Below are positions 56,301-64,000 of a DNA stretch of 64,000 nucleotides, in pieces. The position numbers and the translations under genes are program-made. The notes under the pieces were generated by a model, which made no database searches, was not told where the DNA came from, and saw only the letters and a list, made by a program, of their open reading frames with translations. The stretch comes from Saprospiraceae bacterium. GTDB lineage: Bacteria; Bacteroidota; Bacteroidia; Chitinophagales; Saprospiraceae. Positions within the stretch are counted from its first letter, which is position 1. Every line of letters begins with the position of its first letter. The stretch is from the NCBI GenBank assembly GCA_016710625.1, contig JADJVK010000002.1:1-64000 (forward strand), given 5' to 3'.

Positions 56301-57483
56301 TGGGATTGTAACTGGTACGATTGCTACAGAAAATGGTAATAAAGTAGCGGATGTGGAAACCTATCTAATGAATACGAACAATAAATTTATGACAGGTTCC
56401 AATGGTTTGTATCAATTTCAAAACCTTCTTTTTGGTCAAAATTATGCCATCAAACCCAAAAAAGAAAATGATATTAGAAATGGGTTATCCACCATTGATT
56501 TGATTATGATCAACAAGTTTGTACTTGGTCTCGAAACCTTAAGCCCTTACCAAATGATTGCTGCTGATGTGAATAATAGTGGAACTGTATCGACAGCTGA
56601 TTTGGTGGAGTTAAGAAAAGTGATTTTAGGTATTACGGATACTTTTCCAAATAATAAATCATGGCGGTTTGTCCCTAAAACCTATAATTTTCCTAATCCA
56701 CTGAACCCATTTCAAAACTCAATTCCAGATCAGTATCTAATCAATCCATTATTTTCGAATATGAATAATGCTGATTTTGTGGGAGTTAAAGTTGGTGATA
56801 TTAATGGTAGTGTGAAATCGTCTTTCACTTCAGCGACAGAACGTGAAAATTTGGAAATTGAAATGGAATATCAAATCATACAAAAAAATGGAAGAACAGA
56901 AATTGAATTTTACTTACCTAAAGGCATAAAAGGGTGGGGTGGACAATTAGCAATTTTAGGAGTTGGAAATGAAGGGTTTGATATCGAAAATCTAAATGAA
57001 TCAAGTATATTAAATTCTTTTTTAAGGAATAATCAACTGAATATCAATTGGATATCAAATAATCTAGTTGAGACAACTAATCAACCAATATTTAAAATAG
57101 TATTTTCCAATAGATTAGAGAATATTCATTTGAATTTTGAAAATGAATTTTTAGCACCCCTATTTTTTGGTGAGCAAAAAGAATATAGAATCAATCTAAA
57201 AGAACGAAAAACAAATAATGATCAATTTTTGGTAGAACAAAATTATCCAAACCCATTTTCAGAAAATACAAAAATACCATTTTTTATCCCAAGCAATGGA
57301 GATATAACATTGATTATCAAGGATATAAATGGAAAAATGATATACACCCAAAATGCAAATTTTGAAAAAGGAAACCAAAGTTGGGCTATCGACAAATCGA
57401 TAGTTCACAAATCTGGAATTTACTTTTATGAAATCATTTTTAAAGGTAAGTCAATTACCCATAAAATGATTGCGATGGATTAA
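53341..57483 (+). CDS. Giant secreted protein with HYR-like and dockerin-like parts, T9SS sorted
   Basis: A 1380-residue protein. A signal segment (MMICMLFTNSLSAQ) is preceded by an extended N-terminus, unless the start is an internal ATG near 53410. The body has many cysteines and repeated HYR-like units (for example PPTITCPPALTFNTN to TATDACGNSATCSSTIIV, residues 450-530, and a later GAYPFGTTIVIFTATDGCGN). Residues about 1030-1110 look like a dockerin-type segment (AADVNNSGTVSTADLVELRK). The C-terminus is a type A sorting domain (YPNPFSENTKIPFFIPSNGD to HKMIAMD). It is probably an adhesive cell-surface or matrix protein. No catalytic motif was seen. Confidence 0.88.
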   Translation: MNFTVPTIGSKLVLIKPNISNWIFMMICMLFTNSLSAQLSCVMACHDTVNVSLNQWCYAKIKPDMVMTSYLTSCPGTKIIQVFNNQGISIGDTVTGAYIGQSLMVKVKDPYSGNSCWSAVKIFDKLGPNLTCKDITVNCTEDTSPNSVGTIEAIDACSPMVDKIYTDVVSNLGCSQFGFSGICDHKNWGFINSYNSNGTIVKYGIDSITIDGANNKPISVTPKYVSSYQIIIPSDGQISFDWRLFGGTDPNIDCFILTINDSCIQLSNYFTKSGTIIKNLKAGDRFVFELLSDGSADRNKLTIKNFRFGTSFIKVVNRNWTATDAYGNSKTCLQRVSVKKNFINEIILPKNKDNIQSPALSCGQDTAANNTGWPYLDKDGNLATFDPIYLYQGGNACFGITYSDQSIKSCGNSLTIIRKWVLVDWCTSEIKYHDQLIKVMDNKPPTITCPPALTFNTNANSCNANIQLPLPIVDDECSNPVNSTVNWIFGPGLIHNNIPLGTYPVIYTATDACGNSATCSSTIIVKDEIVPTAICITQTTIALPTNGEAWVPAQSFDAGSFDNCCLQKYEVKRNDDPASIFGPSVKFICLDSGKDFIPISLKLTDCHGLYNTCDVLVKIQDKYKPTITCPSAVVIDCQTNRSDLNVFGKPVASDNCGYTIAYNLKENISNCGVGNITRTWTVSDLSGQAISCSQVITVANSLPWNKNNTEITWPQDFSTANCGGDLSPNALKAPYNKPVLQSSGNCSQVAMTYSDEVFSVAPPSCLQILRKWVVIDWCQFQVGSQIGKWEHTQVLKIEDTEYPELFIPNDTLVKSQDATCGTGYVKLNLATAKDCDPNVKITNSKTNGGADASGAYPFGTTIVIFTATDGCGNSTQMEMKVIVVDGKKPVVICKSGLTVTLNPMPQGGMVSLSPRYFDNFSSDNCTPTSQLKYSFSSDLKDTLKWFTCDSLGAKLTQMWVTDAAGNQDFCNVYVLVEDNMNACGSGSGIVTGTIATENGNKVADVETYLMNTNNKFMTGSNGLYQFQNLLFGQNYAIKPKKENDIRNGLSTIDLIMINKFVLGLETLSPYQMIAADVNNSGTVSTADLVELRKVILGITDTFPNNKSWRFVPKTYNFPNPLNPFQNSIPDQYLINPLFSNMNNADFVGVKVGDINGSVKSSFTSATERENLEIEMEYQIIQKNGRTEIEFYLPKGIKGWGGQLAILGVGNEGFDIENLNESSILNSFLRNNQLNINWISNNLVETTNQPIFKIVFSNRLENIHLNFENEFLAPLFFGEQKEYRINLKERKTNNDQFLVEQNYPNPFSENTKIPFFIPSNGDITLIIKDINGKMIYTQNANFEKGNQSWAIDKSIVHKSGIYFYEIIFKGKSITHKMIAMD

Positions 57484-57613
57484 ATCGTGTTGGTTAGTTT
57501 CTATAACGGTCAGAATGGCTCCAAAAGTTGAGTCATTCGACCTTTTTAGCAAACTTGCCCAATTAATTTGAGTTAGCTGGATTTAAGTTTTATAGGTTTT
57601 GTCATGTGCAGAG

Positions 57614-57650
57614 GCTGCCGCAGAAAAAGTTCTGTTGGCAGCAATTTTTT
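57614..57650 (+). terminator. Rho-independent terminator
   Basis: GCTGCCGCAG (57614-57623) pairs with CTGTTGGCAGC (57632-57642) with a two-base bulge, then a T run. It lies 130 bases after the stop of the giant gene and ends on the edge of the convergent esterase gene. Confidence 0.75.
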
Positions 57651-58570
57651 TACTTCCCAAATAAAAATAGTAATGGAAAATTTAACCTGTTTTTCCAAGC
57701 ATTTTCACTATGATTGTCACCTGGGAAAAATTTAGTCATCCAATTTTTTTCCGAATATCCTTTCTTTTTCATGATTCCATCTACCTTTTTTTGTAACGAA
57801 GGGTACAAAGCATCCAAGGTCTGGTCGCCAGAATCAAAATAGAGTTTATGCTGGGTTGGATTAGGAAGATTTTTGGATAAATATTGATAAAAAACTTTAG
57901 GTATGGGGTTGTGTTTTATAGAGAAAATCCCAGGCCAATGGGTGCTTAAACAAGCAGCTCCTCCAAAAATATTGGGATATTCACAAAGTGCATAAAGCGA
58001 AATCAAACCACCCATACTGCTGCCAGCTATATAAGTATTGTTTGGATCAATTTTCGTTTTGAAATTTTTATCTATATAAGGTTTTAATTCTTGGACAATA
58101 AATTTCAAATAATTATCGGAATTGGGCTTGAATTCATGGAGGATTCTCCCTTTTTCAGTTAATTGTTTACTGCAATATTTTTTTTCTGCCTTATTTAGTA
58201 TTTCATAAGGTTTCTGTGGGAAATAGTCTGCATGTCGATTTTGTCCGTCATTCCAAATCCCTACAACTATAAATTTTGTGATATTTTCCTTTTCAAACAA
58301 TGTAGAAGCCATATCATCAACATCCCAACTTTGTTTGTTCCAAGCTATTGAAGAATCTAATAACATTTGTCCATCATGCATATAAAGTACTGCATATTTT
58401 TCATCAGAGTTTTCGTAATCTTTTGGTAACCAAATGTCTATATTTCTTGCATTGGTATATGTAGAGTTGAATTGTTCTAGACGAATTATTTTCCCTTCTA
58501 CTACCTTTGGTATTTGTGCTGAAGAAATAACTGAAATAATTAGAAGAAAAGAAAGAATATGAAATTTCAT
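57650..58570 (-). CDS. Putative esterase (esterase D-like), secreted
   Basis: A 306-residue secreted hydrolase with a signal peptide (LLIISVISSAQ). It has the esterase-D pattern: NIDIWLPKDYENSDEKYAVLYMHDGQ, the nucleophile GSSMGGLIS (about 190) and the final His in GDNHSENAW; the acid is likely in YFDSGDQ. Family members act on carbohydrate esters or glucan-linked substrates. It follows the SusE gene, separated by a terminator, so it could serve the Sus locus but with its own transcript. Confidence 0.9.
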   Translation of the reverse strand: MKFHILSFLLIISVISSAQIPKVVEGKIIRLEQFNSTYTNARNIDIWLPKDYENSDEKYAVLYMHDGQMLLDSSIAWNKQSWDVDDMASTLFEKENITKFIVVGIWNDGQNRHADYFPQKPYEILNKAEKKYCSKQLTEKGRILHEFKPNSDNYLKFIVQELKPYIDKNFKTKIDPNNTYIAGSSMGGLISLYALCEYPNIFGGAACLSTHWPGIFSIKHNPIPKVFYQYLSKNLPNPTQHKLYFDSGDQTLDALYPSLQKKVDGIMKKKGYSEKNWMTKFFPGDNHSENAWKNRLNFPLLFLFGK

Positions 58571-58590
58571 TTTAAATTATTTTCAATAAA

Positions 58591-58634
58591 TATAAAAAAA
58601 AACTGCTTACTCAAATAAATGAATAAGCAGTTTA
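58591..58634 (-). terminator. Rho-independent terminator after susE
   Basis: AAACTGCTTA (58600-58609) and TAAGCAGTTT (58624-58633) form a ten-base stem with a 14-base loop. On the minus strand a long T run follows (complement of 58592-58600). It sits about 20 bases after the SusE stop. Confidence 0.88.
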
Positions 58635-58654
58635 GAAAAATAAAAATTGGTATT

Positions 58655-59962
58655 TTATTTTTTAGTAAAAGTATAAGTTGGTTTTGCTTTATCTCTTAGA
58701 TCCAAAACATAGCTATATGTTCCAGCAGATACAGCTATATTTGCTCCACCAGCTTCAAGGCTTCCGTTAGCTCCATCATCACCATAATTTACACCCCAAT
58801 CATCTCCTAATCTAAATTTAACTTCACCAGCAACTAAAGTTATATTATTTAACTCCCATAATTCTGTAATGAAATTATAGTTAAATTTTGCATCTGGACC
58901 GTTCCAACCATTTGGAGTTGCACTTCCAACTAAACCCCAAAGTTTTTGTTCTTTAATGGTATAGGTTTTATTGGTAACATCTAAAGAGATTTGATAAGAA
59001 CCTTTTGTTACTGCAATATTTGCTCCACCAGCTTCTAATGTCTTATTAGCTCCATCATCTCCATAGTTTACAGCCCAATCATTATTCAATCTAAATTTGA
59101 TTTCACCGTCTAACAATCCTACTATTGTATTCCAAGTATCATTGTATGGATTATAAGTCATTGCAACATCAGGTCCGTTCCAACCATTTGGTGCAGCACT
59201 TCCTACGATTCCCCAAGATAATTTTTCAATAGTATAAGTTTTGTTGGTAACATCAAAAGTGATTACATAAATACCAGCTTTTACTGCAATATTTGCTCCA
59301 CCTGGCTCTAAAGTTCCATTAGCACCATCATCACCATAGTTTACAGTCCAATCATTGTTCGTTCTGAACTTGATTTCTCCATCAACTAAAGTAATGTATG
59401 ATTTTAAAACATTTAATTTACTTGTTTTATAAAATGGTACATCAGGACCGTTCCAACCATTTGGAGTTGCACTTCCAACTACTCCCCAAGTTGATGAAAG
59501 ATCAACTTTAGTAGTATATGCAGTTCCATTAAAGTTTTTAACTGTTGATTTCAATGGATACTTATCTCCTTGAATAAAAGAAGTTACATACACATCTAAA
59601 TCAGCCGCTTTTTCTGGCTCTAAACCAGCAGAAAGTAAAATTGAATTTAATGCACTATTAGTAAAAGATTTTTTCAAATCTGTACCAGCATCAACTTTAA
59701 CAGCAGTTGAATCTGCTCCACCTTTTTTGTTGAAAGTTAGGACATAATTAACGGCTGCTTCATAGCCATAATTTGGTCTATCCCAAGAAGCAGTTAATGC
59801 TTCTACATCAGCATTGTCCTTTGTAAGTACAACACTGCTTTTGCTCAAAGTTAAAGTAGCAGCTGCTCCTGGATTAACTACTGATTGAATTTCGTCTTTT
59901 TTGCAAGCCCCAAAAATGCTTACAATTGCGACGAAAAGAAGAAATTTATTAATAATTTTCAT
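58655..59962 (-). CDS. SusE/SusF-like surface glycan-binding lipoprotein
   Basis: A 435-residue lipoprotein with lipobox FGACKK (Cys 20). Residues 30-155 form the SusE N-terminal domain (LTLSKSSVVLTKDNAD, AVNYVLTFNKKGG). Three tandem repeats of about 91 residues follow, starting at Trp 159, 250 and 342 (WGVVGSATPNGWNGPD and close copies), each with DGEIKFR, DW, VNYGDDGAN and GGANIAV. These are SusE/SusF-type starch-binding modules. It is the third gene of a susC-susD-susE operon, 22 bases after SusD. In the starch utilization system SusE binds starch at the cell surface; the glycan here is inferred from that family. Confidence 0.92.
   Translation of the reverse strand: MKIINKFLLFVAIVSIFGACKKDEIQSVVNPGAAATLTLSKSSVVLTKDNADVEALTASWDRPNYGYEAAVNYVLTFNKKGGADSTAVKVDAGTDLKKSFTNSALNSILLSAGLEPEKAADLDVYVTSFIQGDKYPLKSTVKNFNGTAYTTKVDLSSTWGVVGSATPNGWNGPDVPFYKTSKLNVLKSYITLVDGEIKFRTNNDWTVNYGDDGANGTLEPGGANIAVKAGIYVITFDVTNKTYTIEKLSWGIVGSAAPNGWNGPDVAMTYNPYNDTWNTIVGLLDGEIKFRLNNDWAVNYGDDGANKTLEAGGANIAVTKGSYQISLDVTNKTYTIKEQKLWGLVGSATPNGWNGPDAKFNYNFITELWELNNITLVAGEVKFRLGDDWGVNYGDDGANGSLEAGGANIAVSAGTYSYVLDLRDKAKPTYTFTKK
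58658..59488 (-). repeat. Three tandem glycan-binding repeats in susE
   Basis: Units of about 273-282 bases at 59488-59216, 59215-58940 and 58939-58658. Each encodes WG(V/I/L)VGSA(T/A)PNGWNGPD and ends in TYTI-like strands. The units are very similar to each other, which suggests recent duplication. Confidence 0.9.
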
Positions 59963-59984
59963 TTTTTTAATAATTTTTTATTGA

Positions 59985-61541
59985 TTAATAACCATCATTT
60001 TGAACTAAATTCGGATTAGCTGTTTTATCAGCTAAAGGAATTGGGAAAATAGCATATTTTTTATCTATATCTTTTCCGTCTTTTACTCCACCTTTCCAAG
60101 GCCAATTGTAGCCAGAAATGAATTTGCCATAACGAATTAAATCCGTTCTTCTATGACCTTCCCAGAATAATTCTCTTCCTCTTTCATTCAAAATATCATC
60201 TTTAGTATAAGTTGTAAATGCAGCTACTCCAGCTCTTGTTCTCAATTCATTTACTTTTGTTAACGCTAAAGCTTTATCACCTGTTCCACCTCTTTCAACT
60301 GCTTCAGCATAGATTAAGATTGCATCAGCAAGTCTAAACATTGGGAAATCATTATCTACATGGTCTCCAGAGCTATCAGAACCTTTCACACCAGCTTGAT
60401 CCACATTCTTATATTTAGCCACTGCATAACCATCTGTGAATACTCCGATATCAGCAATTTCTAATTTTTGACCATCTGTATGGAATAAAGCTCTATTATC
60501 AGAAGTTTCGAATAATTGAACCAAACCTTTAGTAGATCTTAAACCACCCCATCCGCCATTGATACCAAAATCAGCTGGCTTCATAGATCCTCCAACTGGA
60601 GCATGTACTAAATAAGTCATTCCACCCCAAGTTTGAGTTTTTTTGCCATCAAATGCAATAGGGAAGATAATTTCTTTTGACTTATCATTATCTCTTAAAA
60701 ACAAGTTTTTATAAGATGGCTCTAAAGTGTAACCTGCATCTAAAACTTTTTTAGCATAAGTAGCAGCTTCAGTATATTTAGGTGTTGAAATATATACTTC
60801 AGCATTTAGATATAATTTAGCTAAAAGCATCCAAGCAGCAGCTTTGTCTGCTCTTGCATATTCATTTGCTCTTGCTGCAACCAAATCTCCATCAATTGCC
60901 AATAATTCTGATTCGATATATTTGAATAAATCAGCTTTATTCGATTGTTTAGGTAAAAAAGCACCTACATTATCTAAATCAGTTACAAATGGAACATTTC
61001 CAAATAAATCTAAAGCATGGTAATAGCTTAAAGCTCTTAAAAATCTTGCTTCTGCTCTAAATGCTTTAACTTCTGGAACAGTGATTCCTCTTTCGCTAAG
61101 TTTTGCATCTGAAGATTCTCTAATAAATTCATTACAAGAAGATATTTGATAGAATATTCTATAATACATAGCTGCAATAAAAACATCAGAGCTTGTCCAA
61201 GCATGATTATGAAAATCTTTGACAGTTCTATCGTTCCAAGCAATAACTGCTTCGTCCGTAGTAAGCTCTTGGTGTTGCCAATATGCTCTTAAATATTGAC
61301 CAAATCCTTCGTCGATACCAGTAATATCTGGTTTTCCAGCAGGTCCTTGCTGACCAGATAGCGCTAATCCGCCATAAATTTTAGCTAATACAGCTTTATA
61401 ATTAGCTGGGTCTTTATAAATATTAGCAGAAATCTGGTCGTTTGAAACAACATCCTTCAAATCTTTAACACAAGATTGGTTGGTTATTAAAACACTAGTA
61501 AAAACTAGTAATGCTATTATTTTTTTTGATAAACTTTTCAT
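59985..61541 (-). CDS. SusD-like glycan-binding lipoprotein
   Basis: A 518-residue lipoprotein with a signal peptide and lipobox (TNQSCVK, Cys 24). It has the RagB/SusD architecture: TPR helices from residue 35 to 320 (AEARFLRALSYYHALDLFGN, AAWMLLAKLYLNAEVYI) and the C-terminal FPMFRLADAILIYAEA and NELRTRAGV, ILNERGRELFWEGHRRTDLIRYG. SusD caps the SusC transporter and binds the glycan. It lies 22 bases upstream of SusE and 86 bases after SusC. Confidence 0.95.
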   Translation of the reverse strand: MKSLSKKIIALLVFTSVLITNQSCVKDLKDVVSNDQISANIYKDPANYKAVLAKIYGGLALSGQQGPAGKPDITGIDEGFGQYLRAYWQHQELTTDEAVIAWNDRTVKDFHNHAWTSSDVFIAAMYYRIFYQISSCNEFIRESSDAKLSERGITVPEVKAFRAEARFLRALSYYHALDLFGNVPFVTDLDNVGAFLPKQSNKADLFKYIESELLAIDGDLVAARANEYARADKAAAWMLLAKLYLNAEVYISTPKYTEAATYAKKVLDAGYTLEPSYKNLFLRDNDKSKEIIFPIAFDGKKTQTWGGMTYLVHAPVGGSMKPADFGINGGWGGLRSTKGLVQLFETSDNRALFHTDGQKLEIADIGVFTDGYAVAKYKNVDQAGVKGSDSSGDHVDNDFPMFRLADAILIYAEAVERGGTGDKALALTKVNELRTRAGVAAFTTYTKDDILNERGRELFWEGHRRTDLIRYGKFISGYNWPWKGGVKDGKDIDKKYAIFPIPLADKTANPNLVQNDGY

Positions 61542-61627
61542 AATTTTTAAAAATCCTTGCCTCAGGAAATTTTATGATTAAAAACAATTAATTAATAGGC
61601 AATTAAAAAATTGTATTTTACATTTTT

Positions 61628-64000
61628 TTAGAAATCAAGATTTAATCCCAATGCATACATTCTTGGTCTTGGATAAATATTATTATCAATACCTTCTGTA
61701 GTTTCAGGATCCACACCTTTATAATTAGAAATAATAAATGCGTTTTGTACTGAAAGTGTACCTCTCAATGCCACATTCTTAGCAATATTTCCAAAATTAT
61801 AACCAACATAAATGTTGTCAAATTTCAAAAATGATCCGTTTTCAACATAGTAATCAGAGAAATATTGGAACTTTTGGAATTTTGTTTCCAAAACATTTGC
61901 ATGTAAGTTTCTAAAGAATAAACCTTCATTTCCAACTAATCCTTGATAAGAACCATAATTTGAAAATACGTTATTATATACATAATTTCCAATGCTTCCT
62001 CTTGCTACAAATCCGAAAGTTAAGTTTTTATAAGTAGCTTGAGATGTGAAACCTAAATAAGCTTTTGGTTGCGGTGCTTTATATAAATACAAATCATTTT
62101 CATCTATTTTGTTATCACCACTTAAGTCTGCATATACTCCTTCAACTGGTTTTCCAGCAGCATCATATACTTGCTTGTAAACTAAGAATGTATTAGGTGC
62201 ATAGTTAATAGCATGTGCTTGAATAGTATTACCTACTCCACCACCAAAATCTCCTACTAGGACTCTGAAATTTGGATCACTAACTTGAGTTAAGTTGGTG
62301 ATTTTCATATTTTGGAAAGTAATATTAAATCCAACATTCCAATTTAATTTTGAATTTCTAACCAAACCATAATTTAAAGATAATTCAACACCAGAATTGT
62401 CAATATTACCAACATTAGTTAATAATCTATTTGTTAAGTTTGTTCCAGCAGGTACTGGGATTACACTTAATAAATCTTTAGTTTTTCTTTGATATACATC
62501 AATCGAACCAGATAATCTCAAGTTATCAAATGCAAAATCTAAACCAGCATTTAAAGTTGCAGATTCTTCCCATTTTAAGTTTTTGTCATATCCTTCTGCT
62601 CTAAATGTTTGGTAAAATTGATTGCCAAATTGATATTGAGCTGTTAATTCACCTTGAGTATATCTTGGTAAATATGGATAGTCATTCAATGTAGTAGGGA
62701 ATTCTTGTTGTCCAGTTATACCGTATCCAACTCTTAATTTTAAATCAGAAATTGCTTTGCCTTTTAAGAATCCTTCTTCAGAGATTTTCCAAGCAAAAGC
62801 AGCAGATGGGAATGTACCCCAAGGGTTTGCAAATCTTGAAGAACCATCTCTTCTAATTGTTCCAGTAAATACATATTTATCTAAAATAGTATAATTTGCT
62901 CTACCAAAGAATGACAATAAAGTAACTTGAGTTTTAAAATCTATTCCTTTAGGATTTACTTGTTCGCCTTTTGCATTGTTGTCTGCATAAGCAGGTTCTT
63001 CTCTATTAAATCTTTGATAAGAATGTCCACCCATCAAATCTAATCTGGATGATCCAAAATCTTTTACATAGTTCAAATAGAATTCTAACAATTTATTACT
63101 CTTAGTTTGAGAATAATCTTTGCTTTGACCTTTTCTATTGTACATTGCTCCTGCAGTCTCTTTTGTAAAATCATTACCTTTACCATTAGATAAATCTAAA
63201 CCTAGGTTCAAATTTGCTCTTAAATCTGGTAAAAATGGCATTTTATAGTCTAATTGGATATTTCCAATTGTTCTATTAACGTTACTTTCATTAATTTTTT
63301 GATCAATCAATCCAACTGGATTACGTGGTGCAAGTGTATTAATATTTCCATTTGCATTTAACCACTCATAATATCCACCAAATGTAGTTTCTGAAACATT
63401 AACTGGTTGAGTTGGTGCAAAATTTAATGCACTTCCAATTGCATCTGTATTAGCAAATCTACTCTTAGAAAAAGCAGTTTTTACATTCAAATCAATTTTT
63501 AAGTTATCATCTAATAATTTTTGAGTAATACCAGCTGATAAGGAAATTCTATTCAAATTAGAAGTATTTAAAATACCGTCTTGGTTCAAAAATCCTACAG
63601 AAGCTCTATAAGGTGTTTTACCGATTGCTCCTGTTACTGATAAGTTATTATCTGTAGAAAATGCATTTCTATAGATAAGATCTTGCCAATTGTTATCATT
63701 CGCTAACAATAATGTATCCCCATTCTTTGGTCCATAAGCTGCAACTGCATCTTTGAATTGTTGAGCAGATAAAACATCTACTTTTCTTGAAGGAGTTGAA
63801 ATTGAATTTAAAGTTGAGAATGAAAATCTTGTTTTTCCACCAACAGCACCTTTCTTTGTTGTAATCAAGATTACTCCATTCGATGCTCTAGATCCGTAGA
63901 TTGCTGTCGCAGATGCATCTTTTAATACTGTGAAATTTTCGATATCATTCGGGTTAATCATACTTAATGGGTTCGCTGCTCCGCTGATAGCTCCGTTATC
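61628..64000 (-). CDS. SusC-like TonB-linked outer-membrane protein (partial)
   Basis: The C-terminal 790 residues of a SusC/RagA receptor; the reading frame is open at the window edge, so the signal peptide and most of the plug lie outside. The plug end is visible (NPNDIENFTVLKDASATAIY, GSRASNGVILITTKKG). The barrel runs to the end in LYLYKAPQPKAYLGFTSQA and a terminal Phe (ALGLNLDF). By family, SusC imports oligosaccharides together with SusD. Glycan type is not shown, but the SusE repeats fit a starch-like polymer. Confidence 0.93.
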   Translation of the reverse strand, partial: DNGAISGAANPLSMINPNDIENFTVLKDASATAIYGSRASNGVILITTKKGAVGGKTRFSFSTLNSISTPSRKVDVLSAQQFKDAVAAYGPKNGDTLLLANDNNWQDLIYRNAFSTDNNLSVTGAIGKTPYRASVGFLNQDGILNTSNLNRISLSAGITQKLLDDNLKIDLNVKTAFSKSRFANTDAIGSALNFAPTQPVNVSETTFGGYYEWLNANGNINTLAPRNPVGLIDQKINESNVNRTIGNIQLDYKMPFLPDLRANLNLGLDLSNGKGNDFTKETAGAMYNRKGQSKDYSQTKSNKLLEFYLNYVKDFGSSRLDLMGGHSYQRFNREEPAYADNNAKGEQVNPKGIDFKTQVTLLSFFGRANYTILDKYVFTGTIRRDGSSRFANPWGTFPSAAFAWKISEEGFLKGKAISDLKLRVGYGITGQQEFPTTLNDYPYLPRYTQGELTAQYQFGNQFYQTFRAEGYDKNLKWEESATLNAGLDFAFDNLRLSGSIDVYQRKTKDLLSVIPVPAGTNLTNRLLTNVGNIDNSGVELSLNYGLVRNSKLNWNVGFNITFQNMKITNLTQVSDPNFRVLVGDFGGGVGNTIQAHAINYAPNTFLVYKQVYDAAGKPVEGVYADLSGDNKIDENDLYLYKAPQPKAYLGFTSQATYKNLTFGFVARGSIGNYVYNNVFSNYGSYQGLVGNEGLFFRNLHANVLETKFQKFQYFSDYYVENGSFLKFDNIYVGYNFGNIAKNVALRGTLSVQNAFIISNYKGVDPETTEGIDNNIYPRPRMYALGLNLDF

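Overview
The window is chromosomal DNA from an AT-rich member of the Bacteroidota. The evidence is a SusC/SusD/SusE locus, several proteins with a C-terminal type IX secretion (T9SS) sorting domain, a hybrid-type Reg_prop sensor kinase with a LytTR regulator, a GH92 mannosidase, and promoters of the Bacteroidota form TTTG-N19/20-TAnnTTTG. The large HYR-like secreted protein and general style fit Saprospiria or Chitinophagia, but that rank is a guess. I saw no rRNA, tRNA, CRISPR, phage or insertion sequence.

Layout. 40-7033: a sugar-uptake locus with a divergent LacI regulator, a TonB-dependent receptor, a GH100-like (alpha/alpha)6 hydrolase, a P-loop kinase and an SLC45/GPH-type MFS permease. 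7380-15281: a LytS-like sensor kinase and a LytTR regulator flank two tandem secreted metalloprotease-like genes with a duplicated C-terminus, followed by a non-coding stretch with repeat elements. 15307-15800: a YoeB-type toxin-antitoxin pair. 16016-23207 (minus): a tight six-gene operon with a sodium symporter, a KASIII-like enzyme lacking the usual His and Asn, an acyl-CoA ligase, a lipoprotein, a beta-barrel protein and an alpha/beta hydrolase; it is divergent from a FabG-like reductase. 25640-35845: rlmF, a DEAD-box helicase, GH92, a CotH-type secreted protein, an aminopeptidase, metK and a FAH-family hydrolase. 36014-44223 (minus): secG, a hypothetical, an ABC exporter and a five-gene envelope operon (PorD-like, PH-like membrane protein, TPR, DUF4292 lipoprotein, EnvC-like). 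44293-52674: HupE-like, rhomboid, glycosyltransferase, metG, a TetR/hydrolase pair, tatC, DUF423 and a small beta-barrel. 53341-57483: a 1380-residue T9SS-secreted protein. 57650-64000 (minus): an esterase and SusE-SusD-SusC, the last cut by the window edge.

Ten or so genes are broken by single-base indels, nearly all one base missing in a short homopolymer. This pattern looks like sequencing or assembly error more than gene decay, so I annotate the split frames as single genes. The most interesting biology is the six-gene acyl-ligase/KASIII-variant/symporter operon, the TetR promoter whose operator overlaps the -33 box, the duplicated T9SS metalloprotease genes, and a repeated intergenic hairpin element whose two copies keep a hairpin but not its sequence.
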